DNA of 64,000 nt, from the NCBI RefSeq assembly GCF_024648825.1, contig NZ_JANBBE010000007.1, positions 1 through 64,000 of the forward strand, read 5' to 3'. Below the pieces are notes generated by a model. It did no database searches and was not told where the DNA came from. It saw only the letters and a program-made list of their open reading frames with translations. A program made the position numbers and the translations under genes. The stretch comes from Lentzea californiensis (GTDB taxonomy: Bacteria; Actinomycetota; Actinomycetes; Mycobacteriales; Pseudonocardiaceae). Shown here in pieces: positions 31,201 through 40,467 of this stretch; positions within the stretch are counted from its first letter, which is position 1; each line of letters starts with the position of its first letter.

Positions 31201-34200
31201 GCGGCAACGCGTCCAGGACGACGAACGCGGAGGGCACGAGGTAGTCCGGTAGCCCGCGGCCGAGGAACTCCCGCAGCACCGCCACTTCGGGCGCGGTGTC
31301 CACCGCGGTCAGGTAGGTGACCAGCCGCCTGCGCCCGGTGTCGTCGGCGCGCACGACCGTCACCGACCCGGCGACGGCGGGGTGCGCGGACAAGGCCGTG
31401 TCGACCTCGCCCGGCTCGACGCGGAACCCGCGGATCTTGACCTGGTCGTCGGTGCGTCCGACGAACTCGACCGTGCCGTCGGCCTGCCACCGCACCAGGT
31501 CGCCGGTGCGGTACATCCGCTCCCCCGGCACACCGAACGGGTCGGCCACGAACTGTGCCGCGGTCAGCCCCGGCCGGCCCGCGTACCCGCGCGCCAGACC
31601 GGAACCCGCGATGAACAGCTCGCCCGGCACACCGATCGGCGTGGGCGACAGGGTGTCGTCGAGCACGCGCAGGCGCATGCCGTCCAGCGGGCGGCCGATG
31701 GGCACCACGTCCCCGACGGCGCCGGCGTCGGCCATGCGGTGCGAGGTGGCGAAGGTGGTGGTCTCGGTGGGGCCGTAGCCGTCGACCACGGCGATGCCGG
31801 GGCAGACGCTCAGCACGCGCCGGACCGCGGGTGCGGGCACGACGTCGCCGCCGGTCCACACCTCGCGCAGCCCGGTCAGGCAGTCCGGGTCGTCCTGCGC
31901 GATGACCCGGAACAGGCCGGCGGTCAGCCACAGCCCGGTGAGGCCGTGGCCGGTGACCAGATCGCGGATGCGGCCGGCGTCCAGGTCCCCCGCCGGGGCG
32001 ACCACGACGGTGCCACCGTTGAGCAGCGGCACCCACAGCTCGTAGGTGGTGGCGTCGAACGCGGGCGCGGAGTGCAATAGGACCCGGCTATGCGCACCGC
32101 CGGCGAATCGCCGGTCACGCGCGAGGTCGGTGACGTCGCGGTGCCGCACGGCCACGCCCTTGGGCACGCCGGTGGATCCCGAGGTGTGCATGACATAGGC
32201 AAGTTGATCCGGATGCGGCACCACGTCCGGTGCGATGGCCGTTTCCCCGGTCAGGTCCTCGGCGTCCAGCACGACGACGCGCCCGTCGTGGACCTCTTCC
32301 GCGGTGGCGATCCAGGTGCGGTCGGTGAGGAGGACGCCGGCACCGCTTCCGGCCAGCAGCACGGCCAGCCGCTCGGCGGGCGCCCTGGTGTCGAGCGGCA
32401 CGTACGCCCCGCCCGCCTTGACCACCGCCAGCTCGGCTGTCACGAGGTCGGCGGAACGGCTCAGCAGCAGGGCCACCGGGTCCTCGGCGCGCAGTCCGTG
32501 GCGCAGCAGGTGGTGAGCCAGGCGGTTGGCGCGGGCGTCCAGCTCGGCGTAGGTCAGCGACGTGCCGCCGGCGACGACGGCCTCGGCGTCGGGAGTGCGC
32601 AGGACCTGGTCGGTGAACAGGGCGGTGATCGTGGCCGGGGACCGGCCGCTCGCGGTGTCGTTGAACGCTTCCAGGACCTGGTGGCGTTCCTGCGTTCCGA
32701 GCAGCGGGAGCTCGCCCAGAGGCCGGTCAGGGCCGGCGGCGACGGCTTCCAGCAGAACTTTGAGGTGGCCGGCCATCCGCTCGATCGTGGCGGCGTCCCA
32801 CAGGTCGGTGTTGTACTCCAGGGACAGGTCCAGCGAGCCGTCCCGCGGCCAGAACTCGATCAGCAGCTCGAACCGTGCGCGCGGGCGAGGCAGGTCGTGC
32901 TCGGTGACGCTCAACGCGTCGACCGTCTGCGGCCGCACCATTTCCTGCTGGAGCACGACGAGCGCCTGCACGAGCGGGGTGCGGCCGGGGTCGCGGTCCG
33001 GTCGCAGTTCGTCGACGATCCGGTCGAACGGGATCTCGTCGTGGGCGAAAGCGTCGAGCACGGTTTCCCGGACGTCGGCGAGGAACCGCTCGAACGACAC
33101 GGCCGGGTCCACTGTGGACCGCAGCACGAGTGTGTTGACGAAGAACCCGACGAGGTCGTCGAGCTCAGGTCGGCCCCGTCCCGCGGATGCGGTGCCCACG
33201 GCCACGTCGCGCCTGCCGGTGTAGCGGGCCAGCAACAGCTGTACAGCCGCCGCCAGCGTGGTGAACAGGGTGGTGCCGCCGTTGCGGCCGACCTCGGCCA
33301 GCCGCTGCACCAGCCGTTCCGGCAGGGCTTCGCGGTGCACGGCACCCGCCGTGGTGCGCTGGGCGGGACGGGGCCGGTCGGTGGGCAGGTCGAGGGGTTC
33401 GAGATCGGCGAGGACGCGTCGCCAGTGGTCGATCTCGCTGGCCACGGCGGGGTCCTCGATGCGGTCCCGCTGCCACGCCGCGAAGTCGCCGTAGCGCACG
33501 GGTAACGGCTTCAGGTCGGCTGTGGTTCTTCGGGCAGCGGACCGGTACAGCTCGAGCAGGTCATCGACCTGCAGCCGGACCGACCAGCCGTCGGTGACGA
33601 CGTGGTGCTGGTCGAGCAGCAGGACGTGGTCGTCGTCAGCCAGCCTGGCCAGCACCGCACGGACCACTGGTCCGCCCCGCAGGTCGAACGGCGTGGTCAG
33701 CTCCTGCGCGCACAACCGTTCCAGGGCGTCGTCCCGGTCGGCGGGCGCGACACCGGAGAGGTCCTCCACGCGCAGCGGCACCGTCGCGTGTGCGGCGACG
33801 ACCTGCACGCCGTGGCCGTCGGCCTCCTCGAACGTGGTCCGCATGACCTCGTGCCGTTCGACCAGCGCATCCAGCGAGGTTCGCAGTGCGTCGAGGTCGA
33901 GCGGACCGCGCAACCGCAGGCCGACACCGGTGTTGTAGTCGGTGGCCGTGGGGTCGAGCCGGTGCTGCAGCCACAAACGTTGCTGCATGGGGGAAAGCGG
34001 CAACACGCTGTCGTGCGGCACCGGGGTGATCCGGTCGTCCGCCGCGATGGGCAGGCGGTCGGCGAGCAGGACGGCGAGACCGGCCACGGTCCGCGCGTCC
34101 ATCAGGTCCCTGGTGGACAACGGCACGTCCAGCGCCGTGCGCAGCCGCGACACCACCCGCAACGCCTGGATCGAATCGCCGCCCAGTGACAGGAAGTCGT

Positions 34201-35857
34201 CCTGCGCCCCGACCCGGCCGGGAGCGACCGCGAGCACCTCTGCCCACGCCCGCGCGACGGCGCGTTCGGCGGGGGTGCGCGGCGGGACGTGCCTGTCACG
34301 CCGGTCGAGGCCCCAGTCCGGTTCGGGCAGCGCCTTGCGGTCGACCTTTCCGTTGGTGTTGAGCGGAAGCCGGTCCAGCGCGACGAACGCCGACGGCACC
34401 ATGTAGTCGGGCAGCGAACGCAGGACGACTGCCCGCAGCTCGTCGTCGGAGGGTGCCGTGGAGCCGGCCGCGACGACGTAGGCGACCAGGCGCTTGACGC
34501 CGCCTTGATCCACCTTCGCCAGCACAGCGGCTTGCGCGACGTCGGTGTGCTCGGCCAGCACGGCCTCGATCTCGGCGGTCTCGACCCGGAAACCGCGGAT
34601 CTTGACCTGGTCGTCGGCGCGGCCGACGAAGTCGACGGTGCCGTCCGGCGTCCAGCGGACCAGGTCGCCGGTGCGGTACATGCGTTCACCCGGTGCGCCG
34701 AACGGGTCGGCCAGGAAGCGGTCCGCGGTCAGACCGGGGCGGTGGAGGTAACCGCGGGCGAGGCCGGTGCCCGCGATGAACAGCTCACCGGTCTCCCCGT
34801 CGGGAACCAGGTCCAGGTCGTCGTCCAGCACGTGCAGCCGCATGCCGTCCAGTGCCGTGCCGATGGGCAGGACGTCGGGCACCACGCCGAGATCGGGCAG
34901 GGGGTGGCAGGTGGCGAACGTGGTGGTCTCGGTAGGACCGTAGACGTCCACCACGGTGGTGCCCGGACACGCTTTCAGCACTCGCCGCACCGCCGCGGCA
35001 GGCACCACGTCACCGCCGGTCCACACCTCGCGCAGCCCCGCCAGGCACGCGGGGTCGTCCTGCGCCAGCACGCGGAACAGGCCCGAGGTCACGAAGAGCC
35101 CCGTGATGCCGTGCTCGTTGATCGCCTTCCGCAGGACCTGTCCGTCCACATCGCCGGGAGGAGCGATCACGACACTGCCGCCGTTGAGCAGCGGCACCCA
35201 CATTTCGTAGGTCGAGGCGTCGAACGCCACCGGTGAATGCACCAGCACGCGGTCGTGCGCGCCACCGGTGAACCGCTTGTCACGGGCGAGGTCCACCACG
35301 TCGCGGTGCCGCGCCGCCACGCCCTTCGGCACGCCCGTGGACCCCGAGGTGAACACGACGTACGCCAGGTTGTCCCCGTGCACCACCGCACCGGGCACGG
35401 TCTCCCCCGCTGCGTCCTCGCCCACGACCAGCACGTGGCCGTCGTGAACGCGTTCCGCGACGCCCCTCCACGCGTCGTCGGTCAGCAGCACCGACGCCCC
35501 GGCCTCCGCCAGGACGGCCGACATCCGCTGGTCGGGCGCACGGGCGTCCAGCGGCACATAGGCGCCACCGGCCTTCAGCACGGCGAGCAGACCCGCCACG
35601 AGGTCGGCCGAACGCTCCAGCAGCACGCCGACCGGCTGTTCCGGCCGGACTCCCAGCCGGAGCAGGCGCCCTGCGAGCTGATCCGAGCGTGTGTCCAGCT
35701 CGGCGTAGGTGTGCTCGCCGTCGTCGGCGAGCACCGCCACAGCGCCGGGGGTGAGCCGGACCTGTTCGGCGAACAGGCCGACCACGGAGTCGCGCTGCCC
35801 GGCGCGGAACGGACTGCCGGCCTGCTTGGTCGCGGGCACGGTGTCGGGGAGCGTCAT
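22208..35857 (-). CDS. Nonribosomal peptide synthetase, modules 1-4 (A-T, C-A-T-E, C-A-T-E, C-A-T)
   Basis: This 4549-aa initiating synthetase has, by rough residue: A1 12-515, T1 520-610; C2 616-1052, A2 1062-1572, T2 1580-1650, E2 1660-2085; C3 2095-2532, A3 2542-3012, T3 3020-3100, E3 3108-3530; C4 3537-3945, A4 3955-4452, T4 4460-4540. It starts directly with an A domain after a stub of C-A linker, so chain initiation uses a free amino acid with no starter condensation or acyl cap. C2 is LCL (HHVVTDGWS); C3 and C4 are DCL (HHVLLDGWS), matching E2 and E3. Pockets predict Ile/Val, Val, Thr, Val. E3 has an altered EGHGRE motif (EGQGRD). The ATG is preceded by GAAAGAGG at 10 bases. The gene lies 81 bp downstream of the stand-alone thioesterase gene and overlaps the next NRPS reading frame. 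Confidence 0.95.
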   Translation of the reverse strand: MTLPDTVPATKQAGSPFRAGQRDSVVGLFAEQVRLTPGAVAVLADDGEHTYAELDTRSDQLAGRLLRLGVRPEQPVGVLLERSADLVAGLLAVLKAGGAYVPLDARAPDQRMSAVLAEAGASVLLTDDAWRGVAERVHDGHVLVVGEDAAGETVPGAVVHGDNLAYVVFTSGSTGVPKGVAARHRDVVDLARDKRFTGGAHDRVLVHSPVAFDASTYEMWVPLLNGGSVVIAPPGDVDGQVLRKAINEHGITGLFVTSGLFRVLAQDDPACLAGLREVWTGGDVVPAAAVRRVLKACPGTTVVDVYGPTETTTFATCHPLPDLGVVPDVLPIGTALDGMRLHVLDDDLDLVPDGETGELFIAGTGLARGYLHRPGLTADRFLADPFGAPGERMYRTGDLVRWTPDGTVDFVGRADDQVKIRGFRVETAEIEAVLAEHTDVAQAAVLAKVDQGGVKRLVAYVVAAGSTAPSDDELRAVVLRSLPDYMVPSAFVALDRLPLNTNGKVDRKALPEPDWGLDRRDRHVPPRTPAERAVARAWAEVLAVAPGRVGAQDDFLSLGGDSIQALRVVSRLRTALDVPLSTRDLMDARTVAGLAVLLADRLPIAADDRITPVPHDSVLPLSPMQQRLWLQHRLDPTATDYNTGVGLRLRGPLDLDALRTSLDALVERHEVMRTTFEEADGHGVQVVAAHATVPLRVEDLSGVAPADRDDALERLCAQELTTPFDLRGGPVVRAVLARLADDDHVLLLDQHHVVTDGWSVRLQVDDLLELYRSAARRTTADLKPLPVRYGDFAAWQRDRIEDPAVASEIDHWRRVLADLEPLDLPTDRPRPAQRTTAGAVHREALPERLVQRLAEVGRNGGTTLFTTLAAAVQLLLARYTGRRDVAVGTASAGRGRPELDDLVGFFVNTLVLRSTVDPAVSFERFLADVRETVLDAFAHDEIPFDRIVDELRPDRDPGRTPLVQALVVLQQEMVRPQTVDALSVTEHDLPRPRARFELLIEFWPRDGSLDLSLEYNTDLWDAATIERMAGHLKVLLEAVAAGPDRPLGELPLLGTQERHQVLEAFNDTASGRSPATITALFTDQVLRTPDAEAVVAGGTSLTYAELDARANRLAHHLLRHGLRAEDPVALLLSRSADLVTAELAVVKAGGAYVPLDTRAPAERLAVLLAGSGAGVLLTDRTWIATAEEVHDGRVVVLDAEDLTGETAIAPDVVPHPDQLAYVMHTSGSTGVPKGVAVRHRDVTDLARDRRFAGGAHSRVLLHSAPAFDATTYELWVPLLNGGTVVVAPAGDLDAGRIRDLVTGHGLTGLWLTAGLFRVIAQDDPDCLTGLREVWTGGDVVPAPAVRRVLSVCPGIAVVDGYGPTETTTFATSHRMADAGAVGDVVPIGRPLDGMRLRVLDDTLSPTPIGVPGELFIAGSGLARGYAGRPGLTAAQFVADPFGVPGERMYRTGDLVRWQADGTVEFVGRTDDQVKIRGFRVEPGEVDTALSAHPAVAGSVTVVRADDTGRRRLVTYLTAVDTAPEVAVLREFLGRGLPDYLVPSAFVVLDALPLNASGKVDRHALPDPVWAAATATHVAPADGPEAVLAGIWSALLGVGRVGAGDNFFELGGDSILSIQVVSRARQAGLALTPGDLFRHPTVAGLAAAAAVAGPTEADQGRVVGDVPLTPVQRWLFATNPGHPEHFNQTLTAELAHDVDTDALRRALTALVEHHDALRMRFERTDSGWRQHNAPVERAELLTTQRSAAFDLATGPLLHAELERPEGKHLVLHLSVHHLVVDGVSWRVLLEDLVTAYDQAARGEPVRLAAKTTSFRDWAHRLARHTADGGFDDERDHWAATAEADRSLPVDHDGPNTAGSTRAVSVRLDRETTKALLQDVPGAYRTQVNDVLLSALGRVLAGWTGRRRVPVDLEGHGREDVLDGVDLSRTVGWFTSIFPVAPDVPDGDWGTVLKSVKEQLRSVPRKGIGHGALHEPGTGGPQISLNYLGRLDWAGVEGGVLHAVRGTLELASAPEAPRPHLLDVVGAVEHGCLDLTWYFSDRVHDEATVRGLADAMATALKEIVAHCGRPGSGGRTPSDFPLARLDQAAVDRLAGDGRDVEDVYPLTPMQAGMVFHGLMDGATTGAYFNQVRFRLSGVADPRALGEAWQRVVDRNAVLRSEVVWDGLAEPLQLVRPRVTLPIIHLDWSDLDEQDQDERLRALLDSDRAAGLDLATAPLMRVALARLSDDEVLVLWTFHHVLLDGWSAAQLFTEVCEHHAAITRGASGPASARPLFREYLHWLERQDSAQAEQYWRRVLDGFDETTPLPFDRRPVDAHRAQSGGTVRFELSARGTERLREAAQRNGLTVNTVVQGAWAVLLARYAGTSDVVFGTTVSGRPADLPGVESTVGMFINTVPTRVAVDRGRDQLSWLRDLQTAQAEARRFEHVPLARLRGWSSLPGGANLFDSILVFENYPFDENAMAAHGLRLHDVYAHEPTNYALTVVVSPGPRLVVELDHDPALFDEPTVHRLGRHLRMLLDEVLADPAQPLGELRLLDAAEREQVLVEWNPAGRDFPAGTLPRLFAEQAARTPHAVAVTCEGEHLTYAELDARANRLAHMLIEHGAGPERYVALRLPRSTDLVVAVLGVLKSGAAYLPIDPCYPEDRIAGMVEDTRPVAVLTELPDLSGRPSTAPEVALRPENPAYVIYTSGSTGKPKGVVVPHANVARLFSATDSWFGFGADDVWTLFHSYAFDFSVWELWGPLLHGGRLVVVPHEVSRSPGEFAALLARERVTVLNQTPSAFYQLIAEQPTDLCLRYVVFGGEALDVRKLSAWNGPGELINMYGITETTVHVTWTPADGTVGEPIPDLRVYVLDEDLRPVPPGVVGEMHVAGAGLARGYLNRPGLTASRFVADPFGAPGSRMYRTGDLARWKDGRLDYLGRADHQVKIRGFRIELGEVEAALEAHPGVTAAVADVREHAGRKVIVGYVVGGHGVDLRGFLARTLPDHMVPSAFVHLDRLPLTGNGKLDRKALPAPEWETSGARHVEPRTEAERVLADIWAQVLGLDRVGVEDDFFELGGDSIISIQVVSRARQAGYGLAPRDLFTHPTVAALAAAVPAVAAEEGVPQGPVVGGVPLTPIQRWFLDAEPPRPEHFDQSVRVEFADAADPVALRRALAGLVEHHDALRMRFERTGSGWQQHTPPAEPVDLLSEVDSSFDLSRGPLLRATLLTSRTLLLTAHHLVVDGVSWRVLLEDLETAYLQALRGEEVVLRAKTTSFREWAHRLAAHTADGGFDDEAGHWAGVTGDPAVPVDRHGTGTTGSVRGVTAELDTDLTRALLQDVPAVYRTQVNDVLLSALGRVLAGWTGRDRVLVNLEGQGRDGDFLDGVDLSRTVGWFTSVFPVALDVPAGDWGEVLKATKERLRAVPRRGIGYGARYGGVRPSVAFNYLGQFDGAAGGTVFRTTGGLTADAAPDTPRHHLLDVVGAVEEKRLRLTWYFSDEVHDESTVRALAEAMTVALREIVAHCAQPGVGGRTPSDFPLAGLDQAAVDRLVGDGREVEDVYPLTPMQAGMVFHSLSHGHEGLYTERISFVLDGVTDIEALARAWREVVARTPVLRSRVVWEGVDRPVQVVCRDVDLPISATPDDEELDLGTAPLMRLALERESDTAVRVGWTFHHVLLDGWSTFQVLSDVIAGYAALTAGCEPELPSRRPFGDYLHWLSTQDSDAAETHWRQALRGLDGPTPLPLDRLAEPGHATRTAAWTTMTLPGDELRDFAQRNGLTLNTVVQGAWALLLSRYSGQSDVCFGSTVSGRPADLPGADAITGMFINTLPVRTAVVEDEPVAVWLRRLQAAQAEARRFEHVSLADLQAWSGTELFTSILVFENYPIDEAVTHGVTVRDLDAVETTNYPLSLGVRPGAELEFRLSYDPALLDLTTVERVAGHLAAALLGLTADPGRAVGEVDVLGDAERRLVLPERVETTVPDATVAELFAAQVDRTPDVTAVVAGDTSLTYAGLDGRANRLAQRLIALGVRPEERVGVLLRRSADVVVAVLAVLKAGGAYLPLDSRAPVERQRLVLEQAGSRVLITDSDVVPFDGHVVVPDGEKSADRPQAVVHPDGLAYVEFTSGSTGTPKGVAVRHRDVVALALDSRFDGPAHRTVLLHSPLAFDASTYELWVPLLRGGRVVVAPPEDLDAAVLRDLVTAHGVTALWLTAGLFRVLAQDSPGCLAGVAEVWTGGDVVPAPAVRQVMAACPGLVMVDGYGPTETTTFATAHRMAGQVPDTVPIGTALDGMATYVLDDRLRPVPVGVPGELYLAGAGLARGYLDRPGLTASRFVACPFGAPGERMYRTGDVVRWLPEGVLEFAGRADDQVKLRGFRIELGEVEAVLGRHPGVGGLVVVVREDALGGKQLVAYLVPADSGREPDPGDLAAFAGRTLPDYMVPSVFVVLDALPLSANGKVDRAALPAPSAPVPAARYVAPRTDTEQVMAGIWAEALRVDRVGVEDDFTALGGDSMRSLLVTSRCRAAFDVPLTPHDVLTARTVAELSRLVEEKILLELERLALDDGATPNL
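22230..25245 (-). other. NRPS module 4 (C4-A4-T4), predicted L-Val
   Basis: Pocket residues DAYWWGGTFK predict Val. There is no E domain; T4 (ALGGDSMRS) is the last domain of this protein and hands the chain to the LCL domain C5 of the next synthetase. About 29 residues follow the T domain and end the protein; these are candidates for a docking helix. Confidence 0.75.
25270..29570 (-). other. NRPS module 3 (C3-A3-T3-E3), predicted Thr, probably D-allo
   Basis: Pocket residues read DFWNVGMVHK, one conservative change from the classic threonine code DFWNIGMVHK. C3 is DCL, consistent with E2. E3 keeps HHLVVDG but has EGQGRD in place of EGHGRE, so its activity is less certain than in the other E domains. 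The following C4 is still DCL, which argues for D-allo-Thr. Confidence 0.75.
29600..34010 (-). other. NRPS module 2 (C2-A2-T2-E2), predicted D-Val
   Basis: Pocket residues read DAYWWGGTFK, a code used for valine in actinomycete synthetases. C2 is of LCL type, accepting an L-donor from module 1. The E domain has [10 protein letters not shown] and an intact EGHGRE motif, so the residue should be D. Confidence 0.75.
34030..35820 (-). other. NRPS module 1 (A1-T1), predicted Ile/Val
   Basis: Aligned by eye to the GrsA Phe pocket, the ten specificity residues read DAYFWGVTFK. The T330-F331 pair and the D-A start are shared with aliphatic (Val/Ile) pockets. It differs from the three Val modules here (DAYWWGGTFK) only at positions 278 and 322, so a slightly different branched-chain residue such as Ile is plausible. 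The carrier motif is LGGDSIQA. No E domain follows, so the residue should be L. Confidence 0.6.
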
Positions 35858-35938
35858 CGCCGTCCAACCTCTTTCGGGCGCGCAGCAGCGCCACAGGTGC
35901 AGGGAGAGGGGAAAGGAGTGCGGAACCGCGGCGGGCCG

Positions 35939-37285
35939 TCAGGCCACGTCGCGCTCGCGGTGCCGGCGGCCCGCGACCCGTCCGCCGATCTGGATCCGGT
36001 CGATCCGGCCGCTGCGGGGGTCTCGCAGGAAGCGGCCGGGGTGGCCGGTCGCGCCGTTGGCCAGGTCGGTCACGGAGAAGACGAACCCGTCGTGGACCGC
36101 GAGCCGCGCGGCCGGTTCGTCGTCGACGACCAGGTGCAGCTCATCGCCTTCGACCACCACGGAGAACGCGGTGTCGCCGTTGACGTACGTGCCGGTGCAC
36201 TCGCGCGGGATGGACGTGCGCGGCTCGGCGTTGATCGTCGCGGCGCTGTCGGCGAGGTCGATGCCCGCCGCGCGCAGTTCGGGCAACAGGTCACGCCAGA
36301 GGGCGGCACCGGTGGCGGAGTTCGCGGTCAGGGCCACGATCGTGCCGGTCTCGGGGTTCAGCCGCAGGTGGCAGGAGGTGCCGTCGGCGGTGCCGTCGTG
36401 GCCGATCCAGCCGGTGCCGTTGCCGCGGAAGAGCGCGAGGCCCAGACCCCAGCCGTCGGCGAGACCGAACGGGTCCGCGCCGGGCACCGGCCTGCGCATC
36501 TCGGCGAGGTGTTCGGGGGTGACCAGGCCGGGATCGATGCCGCCGTGCCGGGGATCGAGGTGCATCCGCGCGAGTTCGACCAGATCGGCGGCACTCGCGG
36601 CGAGCCCGCCCGCGGGCGCCTCGACCGGCGTCAGGTCCTGCTCGACGGGACGGATCAGGCGCAGGGCGTGGTTGACGGTGTGGCCGCTCGCCGTCGGGAG
36701 GCCGGGGCTGTCAGGACCCGCGATGAAGCCGAGGTCGACGTCGAGCGGCTTGAGCAGGATCGTGCGGACCGCTTCCTCCCAGCTCATGCCGGTCACGACC
36801 TCGATCAGGCGGCCGACGAGTGCGTATCCGGTGTTGGAGTAGGAAAAGCCCGTCCCTGGCGGCTGTACGACGTCCTGCACGGAAGCGGCCAGCGCCACCC
36901 GGCTGCCGGCCGGCGGGGCGACGACGTCCGAGGGCAGGCCGCCGGTGTGGCTGAGCAACTGGCGGGCGGTGAGTGCCTCGGCGTTGTCCCCCAGCGTCTG
37001 CCGCAGTTCCGGCAGGTACTCCACGACCGGCTCGTCCAGGTCGACGTCGCCGTCGGACACCAGGACCATCAGCAGGGTCGCGGTGAAGGTCTTCGTGATG
37101 GAGCCGATGGGCACCTTGCTGTCGCGTCTCACCCCGCGACCTGTGCCGTGCCGCTCTTCGCCGAACTCGAACTCCCAGGCCTCACCACCGCACCAGACGA
37201 CGAGCTGCGCACCGGGCACCTCGTTGCGGCGGGCCGACCGTTCCAGCACCTCGCGTAAGTGGTCCACCATTTCCTCTCCGTCCAC
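35939..37285 (-). CDS. Stand-alone PBP-type thioesterase (SurE-like peptide cyclase)
   Basis: This 448-aa serine hydrolase of the beta-lactamase/penicillin-binding-protein fold has S62-x-x-K65 (GSITKTF), Y149-S-N (YSNTGY) and H296-D-G, the three catalytic motifs. It has no signal peptide or membrane anchor, unlike true PBPs and class C beta-lactamases, so it should act in the cytosol. A C-terminal extension of about 100 residues resembles the lipocalin-like domain of SurE-type enzymes, and total length (about 450) matches that family. SurE, DsaJ and relatives release and cyclize peptides from synthetases that lack a thioesterase and end in E; the adjacent NRPS is exactly that. The start is uncertain: GTG 37285, ATG 37270 or GTG 37267, since GGAGAGG lies between them. 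The alternative, a D-aminopeptidase or esterase, is less likely given the context. Confidence 0.88.
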   Translation of the reverse strand: MDGEEMVDHLREVLERSARRNEVPGAQLVVWCGGEAWEFEFGEERHGTGRGVRRDSKVPIGSITKTFTATLLMVLVSDGDVDLDEPVVEYLPELRQTLGDNAEALTARQLLSHTGGLPSDVVAPPAGSRVALAASVQDVVQPPGTGFSYSNTGYALVGRLIEVVTGMSWEEAVRTILLKPLDVDLGFIAGPDSPGLPTASGHTVNHALRLIRPVEQDLTPVEAPAGGLAASAADLVELARMHLDPRHGGIDPGLVTPEHLAEMRRPVPGADPFGLADGWGLGLALFRGNGTGWIGHDGTADGTSCHLRLNPETGTIVALTANSATGAALWRDLLPELRAAGIDLADSAATINAEPRTSIPRECTGTYVNGDTAFSVVVEGDELHLVVDDEPAARLAVHDGFVFSVTDLANGATGHPGRFLRDPRSGRIDRIQIGGRVAGRRHRERDVA

Positions 37286-37688
37286 CTTTCGTGATTTCCT
37301 GAACGTCTTTCGACCTGTGACTCAGGACACGGTCATCGGATCCGGCCTCGATCTTGCCGGACGCAATGGATAGCGGCCGCAGCTGGTTCCGCAATTCTCG
37401 AAACAGAGCGACAACTCATGCGCCCACCTCCGCCTGCGACCGCCGGATTCCACACCAGAAAGAATCGAGTCGAGGCTCGCACCCCGACCGTGACGCAGTA
37501 ACTTCAACGACTATGTCGAGCAAAGGATACGAAGTTCCAGAACACACCCGGTGAACTCATCGAATATCAATGATGACGACTCAGAGTCCGCAGTGACGGA
37601 GGAGATTCACCCAAGCGCCAGGTTTAGCAGGGCCGTAGAGGAACCCACCGGGACGAGATCACGCCCTAGGTCATCGCACGCCGGAAGA
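37286..37688. other. Intergenic region between mbtH and the thioesterase gene
   Basis: About 400 bp of lower GC than the neighbouring genes. I see no open frame with codon bias or family resemblance on either strand, no clear terminator and no convincing -35/-10 pair. It may carry a second promoter for the synthetase genes or an untranslated leader. Confidence 0.5.
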
Positions 37689-37892
37689 TCAGCCGTTCCC
37701 GTCCGCCGCCATGCGTTCCTGCAGGCTACGGGGCCGCATGTCGGTCCACACGGCGTCGACGTAGTCCATGCACTCCTGCCGCGACCCTTCTTTGCCCTCG
37801 CTGCGCCACCCTTGAGGAAGCTCTTTTCCCAAAGGCCACAACGAACGCTGTTCCTCGTCGTTGACCAGCACCTGGTAGGCGACATCGGACAC
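37689..37892 (-). CDS. mbtH: MbtH-like protein, adenylation-domain partner
   Basis: This 67-aa protein has the full family signature: N-D-E-E-Q-x-SLWP, then P-x-GW, then C-x-x-YV-x-x-x-WTDMRP-x-SL. MbtH-like proteins bind the A domains of many actinobacterial synthetases and are needed for their solubility or amino-acid activation. The GTG start at 37892 is chosen because GGAGAG lies about 7 bases upstream and it yields the usual VSDVAYQVLVNDEEQ opening; the frame stays open to 37928 without a ribosome site. It is first in the strand order mbtH, thioesterase, two synthetases, exporter. Confidence 0.92.
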   Translation of the reverse strand: MSDVAYQVLVNDEEQRSLWPLGKELPQGWRSEGKEGSRQECMDYVDAVWTDMRPRSLQERMAADGNG

Positions 37893-38434
37893 GGCTCTCT
37901 CTCCTTCTCGTCGTCGGACATCAGGCACGGACCGGCACTCTCCGGAGTCAGAGTGATCGGCGAACGCCGAGGAGAAACCTCATGCGCAAACCAGCGGCCT
38001 GCCGCAACAGAAGATAACAGTGTCGTTCCGCATCTGCAGCACACACCGCCAAAAGGAGCATCGCAATTGACCATTATCTGGACATCAAGTAATTGTATGT
38101 TTAACCGACTTCAGCGAAGGGAACGGTCCGCTACCCGAGAGTTACTTACTTCTTACACCGCCCGGCAACGGCTCGGACACGAACTGCCAATAGACCCTGG
38201 CACTCGAGCACTGCGGGACAACACATGTGACAAACGCGCGCCGCGACCAACTCTCCACATTGGATTGATGCGTCTCGGTGTGGCCGCGCACCAGGCGGCG
38301 GGTCGCCTCCGACAGGATCAGGCCCGCGCCGGCACAGGAGACGCGCATGCGACCTCCGGGATCAGACAATCCACTGTGGAGCTGGCCGCGTCGTTCTTCC
38401 TGCTTCCGCTTCACCAGGAAAGGAAGCCGCGAAA
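37893..38434. promoter_or_regulatory. Gene-poor, AT-richer region upstream of mbtH, probable cluster control region
   Basis: About 540 bp without a convincing gene, with A/T-rich patches (for example around 38070-38150) that stand out from the GC-rich surroundings. A TTGATG and a TATCTT on the minus strand could belong to promoters but are not properly spaced as a pair. A TCCACTGTGGA palindrome lies at 38370-38380. AT-rich promoter DNA of this kind is a usual Lsr2 target, relevant because an Lsr2-like gene lies at the other end of the cluster. Confidence 0.4.
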
Positions 38435-38593
38435 GTGCCGTTGCGATCGCGCACGGGCACCTTCACCGAGGCGATGCGGGCCACCGCGCTCGTGGCCGCC
38501 GCGCTGCCGGCCGTGGCGTCCTTTGTGGCCTACCGGCTCATTCCGGACGGGGAGCGGACGCCTCGGCCAGCCGCTCGTGCAGGCGCTCCCTGA
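38435..38593 (+). CDS. Possible small membrane protein
   Basis: A 52-aa frame from a GTG with GGAAGCC-type purines about 8 bases upstream. Third codon positions are strongly G/C for most of its length. It has one hydrophobic stretch (ATALVAAALPAVASFVAY, about residues 16-33) followed by a charged Pro-rich tail. It overlaps the 3' end of the small minus-strand gene by 56 bp, which weakens the call. No family is recognised. Confidence 0.3.
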   Translation: MPLRSRTGTFTEAMRATALVAAALPAVASFVAYRLIPDGERTPRPAARAGAP

Positions 38594-38702
38594 TCTGGTC
38601 CGGGGTGTAGGCGGCGCGGCGGCGCTGGTTGCGGGCGACGACCACGCCGCTCGCCGCGACACCCGCGAAAGCGGCCATACCGATCACCTTCCACAGCTTC
38701 AT
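38538..38702 (-). CDS. Small conserved-type membrane protein (MKLWK...)
   Basis: This 54-aa protein opens MKLWKVIGMAAFAGVAASGVV, a single N-terminal membrane anchor, followed by ARNQRRRAAY and the amphipathic TPDQIRERLHERLAEA. Small anchored proteins of this layout are, from general knowledge, common in Pseudonocardiales; function is unknown. Codon usage is strongly GC3-biased. It is divergent from the permuted-papain gene, with only 19 bp between start codons, so the two likely share a promoter region. Confidence 0.65.
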   Translation of the reverse strand: MKLWKVIGMAAFAGVAASGVVVARNQRRRAAYTPDQIRERLHERLAEASAPRPE

Positions 38703-38721
38703 GTGCCTAGGCTACTGGCCC

Positions 38722-39333
38722 ATGGCGACAACACTGGACCAAGCCGTGGAGATGACCCGCACCGGCGACGTGTGGGTGTTCCGCGGGCGCAGTGCGGCGG
38801 ACCGGGCGATCCAGGCCATGACGAACAGCCCGGTCAACCACGTCGGCATGGCGATCGTGATCGACGACATGCCGCCGTTGATGTGGCACGCCGAGCTCGG
38901 CAAGTCCTTGAAGGACGTGTGGAGCGGCACGCACCAGCGCGGTGCGCAGCTGCACGACCTGCGCGACGCGGTCGTGACCTGGCACGACAAGTACAAGCAG
39001 CGGGCCTGGTTGCGGCAGCTCGACCACGAGGTGACGCGCGAGATGGAGGACGCGGCGCTGCGGACGGTGGCGCGGCTCGACGGCACGCCGTTCCCGTCCA
39101 CCGCCAAGCTCGCCTCGCGGTGGCTGCGCGGGCGGGTTCCGCTGGGGCCCAAGGGCGACGCGACCATCGAGAGCGCGTTCTGCGCGGAGATCGTGGCCGT
39201 CACGTACGAGGAGATGGGGCTGCTGCCCAGGCGCCGGCCCAACTGGTACGACCCCGGCCGCTTCTGGAGCGGCGACGACCTCGAACTGCTGGACGGCGCC
39301 CAGCTCCGCAAGGAGGTCGAGATCATCGTGTGA
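38722..39333 (+). CDS. Permuted papain-like (YaeF/YiiX-type) hydrolase
   Basis: This 203-aa protein has a conserved His early (NHVGMAIVID, H40) and a Cys late (SAFCAEIVAVTYE, C154), the reversed order of catalytic residues found in the NlpC/P60-related YaeF/YiiX group. Proteins of this group are thought to be amidases or thioester/lipid hydrolases; the substrate here is unknown. There is no signal peptide. The ATG at 38722 is chosen because it gives the MATTLDQAVEMTRTGDVWVF opening. The gene overlaps the end of the convergent glycerate kinase gene by 11 bp. Confidence 0.65.
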   Translation: MATTLDQAVEMTRTGDVWVFRGRSAADRAIQAMTNSPVNHVGMAIVIDDMPPLMWHAELGKSLKDVWSGTHQRGAQLHDLRDAVVTWHDKYKQRAWLRQLDHEVTREMEDAALRTVARLDGTPFPSTAKLASRWLRGRVPLGPKGDATIESAFCAEIVAVTYEEMGLLPRRRPNWYDPGRFWSGDDLELLDGAQLRKEVEIIV

Positions 39334-40459
39334 GGGCCGCGCCGACGAGGAGCAGTCGCAGCGTGCGCTCCGTGGCGTCGGTGAGGAGCTCCGCCGTTCT
39401 GGCCATCGCGGTGTCCAGCGTGACGGGCGCGGCGATGATGCTGGCGTAGGCGTCGATGCCCGCGTCGTGGTTGGCGCGGGCATTCTCCCCGATCGTGCCG
39501 GCGAGCGCGATGACGGGCTTGCCGTGCTTCTTGGCCCGGCGCGCCACCTCCGAGGGTACCTTGCCGTGCGGGGTCTGGCCGTCGATGGCGCCTTCCGCGG
39601 TGATCACCAGGTCGGCGTCCGGCAGGCGGGCGTCGAGGTCGGAGTGCTCCAGGACGACGTCGAAGCGCGGCAGCAGCGTGGCACCCAGCGCGTGCAGGCC
39701 GGCACCGAGCCCTCCGGACGCGCCGCCGCCCGGCATGGTGCGGACGCCGGGGCCGAGCAGGTCGGCCCAGTTGTCCAGAGCGTCGCTGAGCAGCTCGACC
39801 TGCTCGGGTGTCGCGCCCTTCTGCGGGCCGAACACCCTTGCCACGCCCCGGTCTCCGCACAGGACGTTGTGCTGGTTGCAGGCCACGGTGATCTCGGCCT
39901 TGTCGAGCCTCGGGTCCACTTCGGACAGGTCGAGCGCGGTGGCGCCGGCCAGGGCCGCTCCCCCGCGGCCGATCTCGCGGCCGTGCGCGCCGGTGATGCG
40001 GGCTCCCAGTGCCTGCAACGCGCCCGCGCCGCCGTCCGACGTGCCGGAGTCGCCGCACCCGACCAGGATGCGGTCGACGCCGAGGTCCAGCGCGGCGCGG
40101 ATGAGCTCACCGACGCCGTACGTGGTGGTGGTCGCCGGGTCGCGATGGTGCTTCGGGACGAGCCGCAACCCTGCCGCGGCGGCCATCTCGACCACGGCCG
40201 TGCGGGGACCGGGCCCGCCGAGCAACGCGAAGTGGGACGGGATCTCCTCGCCGACGGGACCGGTGACGAGCGCGGGGACGAGGGTGCCGCCGGTGGCTTC
40301 GGCGAGCGCTCGGGCCGAGCCTTCGCCACCGTCCACGAGCGGCGCCTTGTCCACGATGGCGCCGGGCACGACGCGGTAGATGCCTCGTGCGATCGCGTCG
40401 GCGACGTCGCAGGCGTCCAGGGACTCCTTGAAACCGCTGGGAGCTACCAGGAAACGCAT
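39323..40459 (-). CDS. Glycerate kinase (type II, GlxK/GarK family)
   Basis: This 378-aa protein begins MRFLVAPSGFKESLDACDVADAI and contains VDGGEGS, GCGDSGTSDGG and the late GAIDGQT-GK-P motif, all hallmarks of glycerate kinase family 2. It phosphorylates D-glycerate to 2-phosphoglycerate, feeding glyoxylate or sugar-acid degradation into glycolysis. The start at 40459 is chosen because GAGG lies 6 bases upstream; an ATG at 40471 overlaps the permease stop (ATGA) and lacks a ribosome site. It is coupled to the SLC13 permease gene, which makes glycerate or a related organic acid a reasonable permease substrate. Confidence 0.9.
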   Translation of the reverse strand: MRFLVAPSGFKESLDACDVADAIARGIYRVVPGAIVDKAPLVDGGEGSARALAEATGGTLVPALVTGPVGEEIPSHFALLGGPGPRTAVVEMAAAAGLRLVPKHHRDPATTTTYGVGELIRAALDLGVDRILVGCGDSGTSDGGAGALQALGARITGAHGREIGRGGAALAGATALDLSEVDPRLDKAEITVACNQHNVLCGDRGVARVFGPQKGATPEQVELLSDALDNWADLLGPGVRTMPGGGASGGLGAGLHALGATLLPRFDVVLEHSDLDARLPDADLVITAEGAIDGQTPHGKVPSEVARRAKKHGKPVIALAGTIGENARANHDAGIDAYASIIAAPVTLDTAMARTAELLTDATERTLRLLLVGAALTR

Positions 40460-40467
40460 CGGTGACC

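Noticed and set aside
35939-37285. Annotation of the serine hydrolase as a beta-lactamase or cell-wall PBP
   Set aside because: No export signal, position inside an NRPS operon without a cis thioesterase, and SurE-like length and tail all favour a peptide cyclase.
37322-37554. Short frames of about 60 aa between mbtH and the thioesterase gene
   Set aside because: No codon bias, ribosome site or recognisable motif.
38142-38414. 90-aa minus-strand frame upstream of mbtH
   Set aside because: Poor codon bias, no ribosome site and no similarity that I recognise; treated as intergenic.
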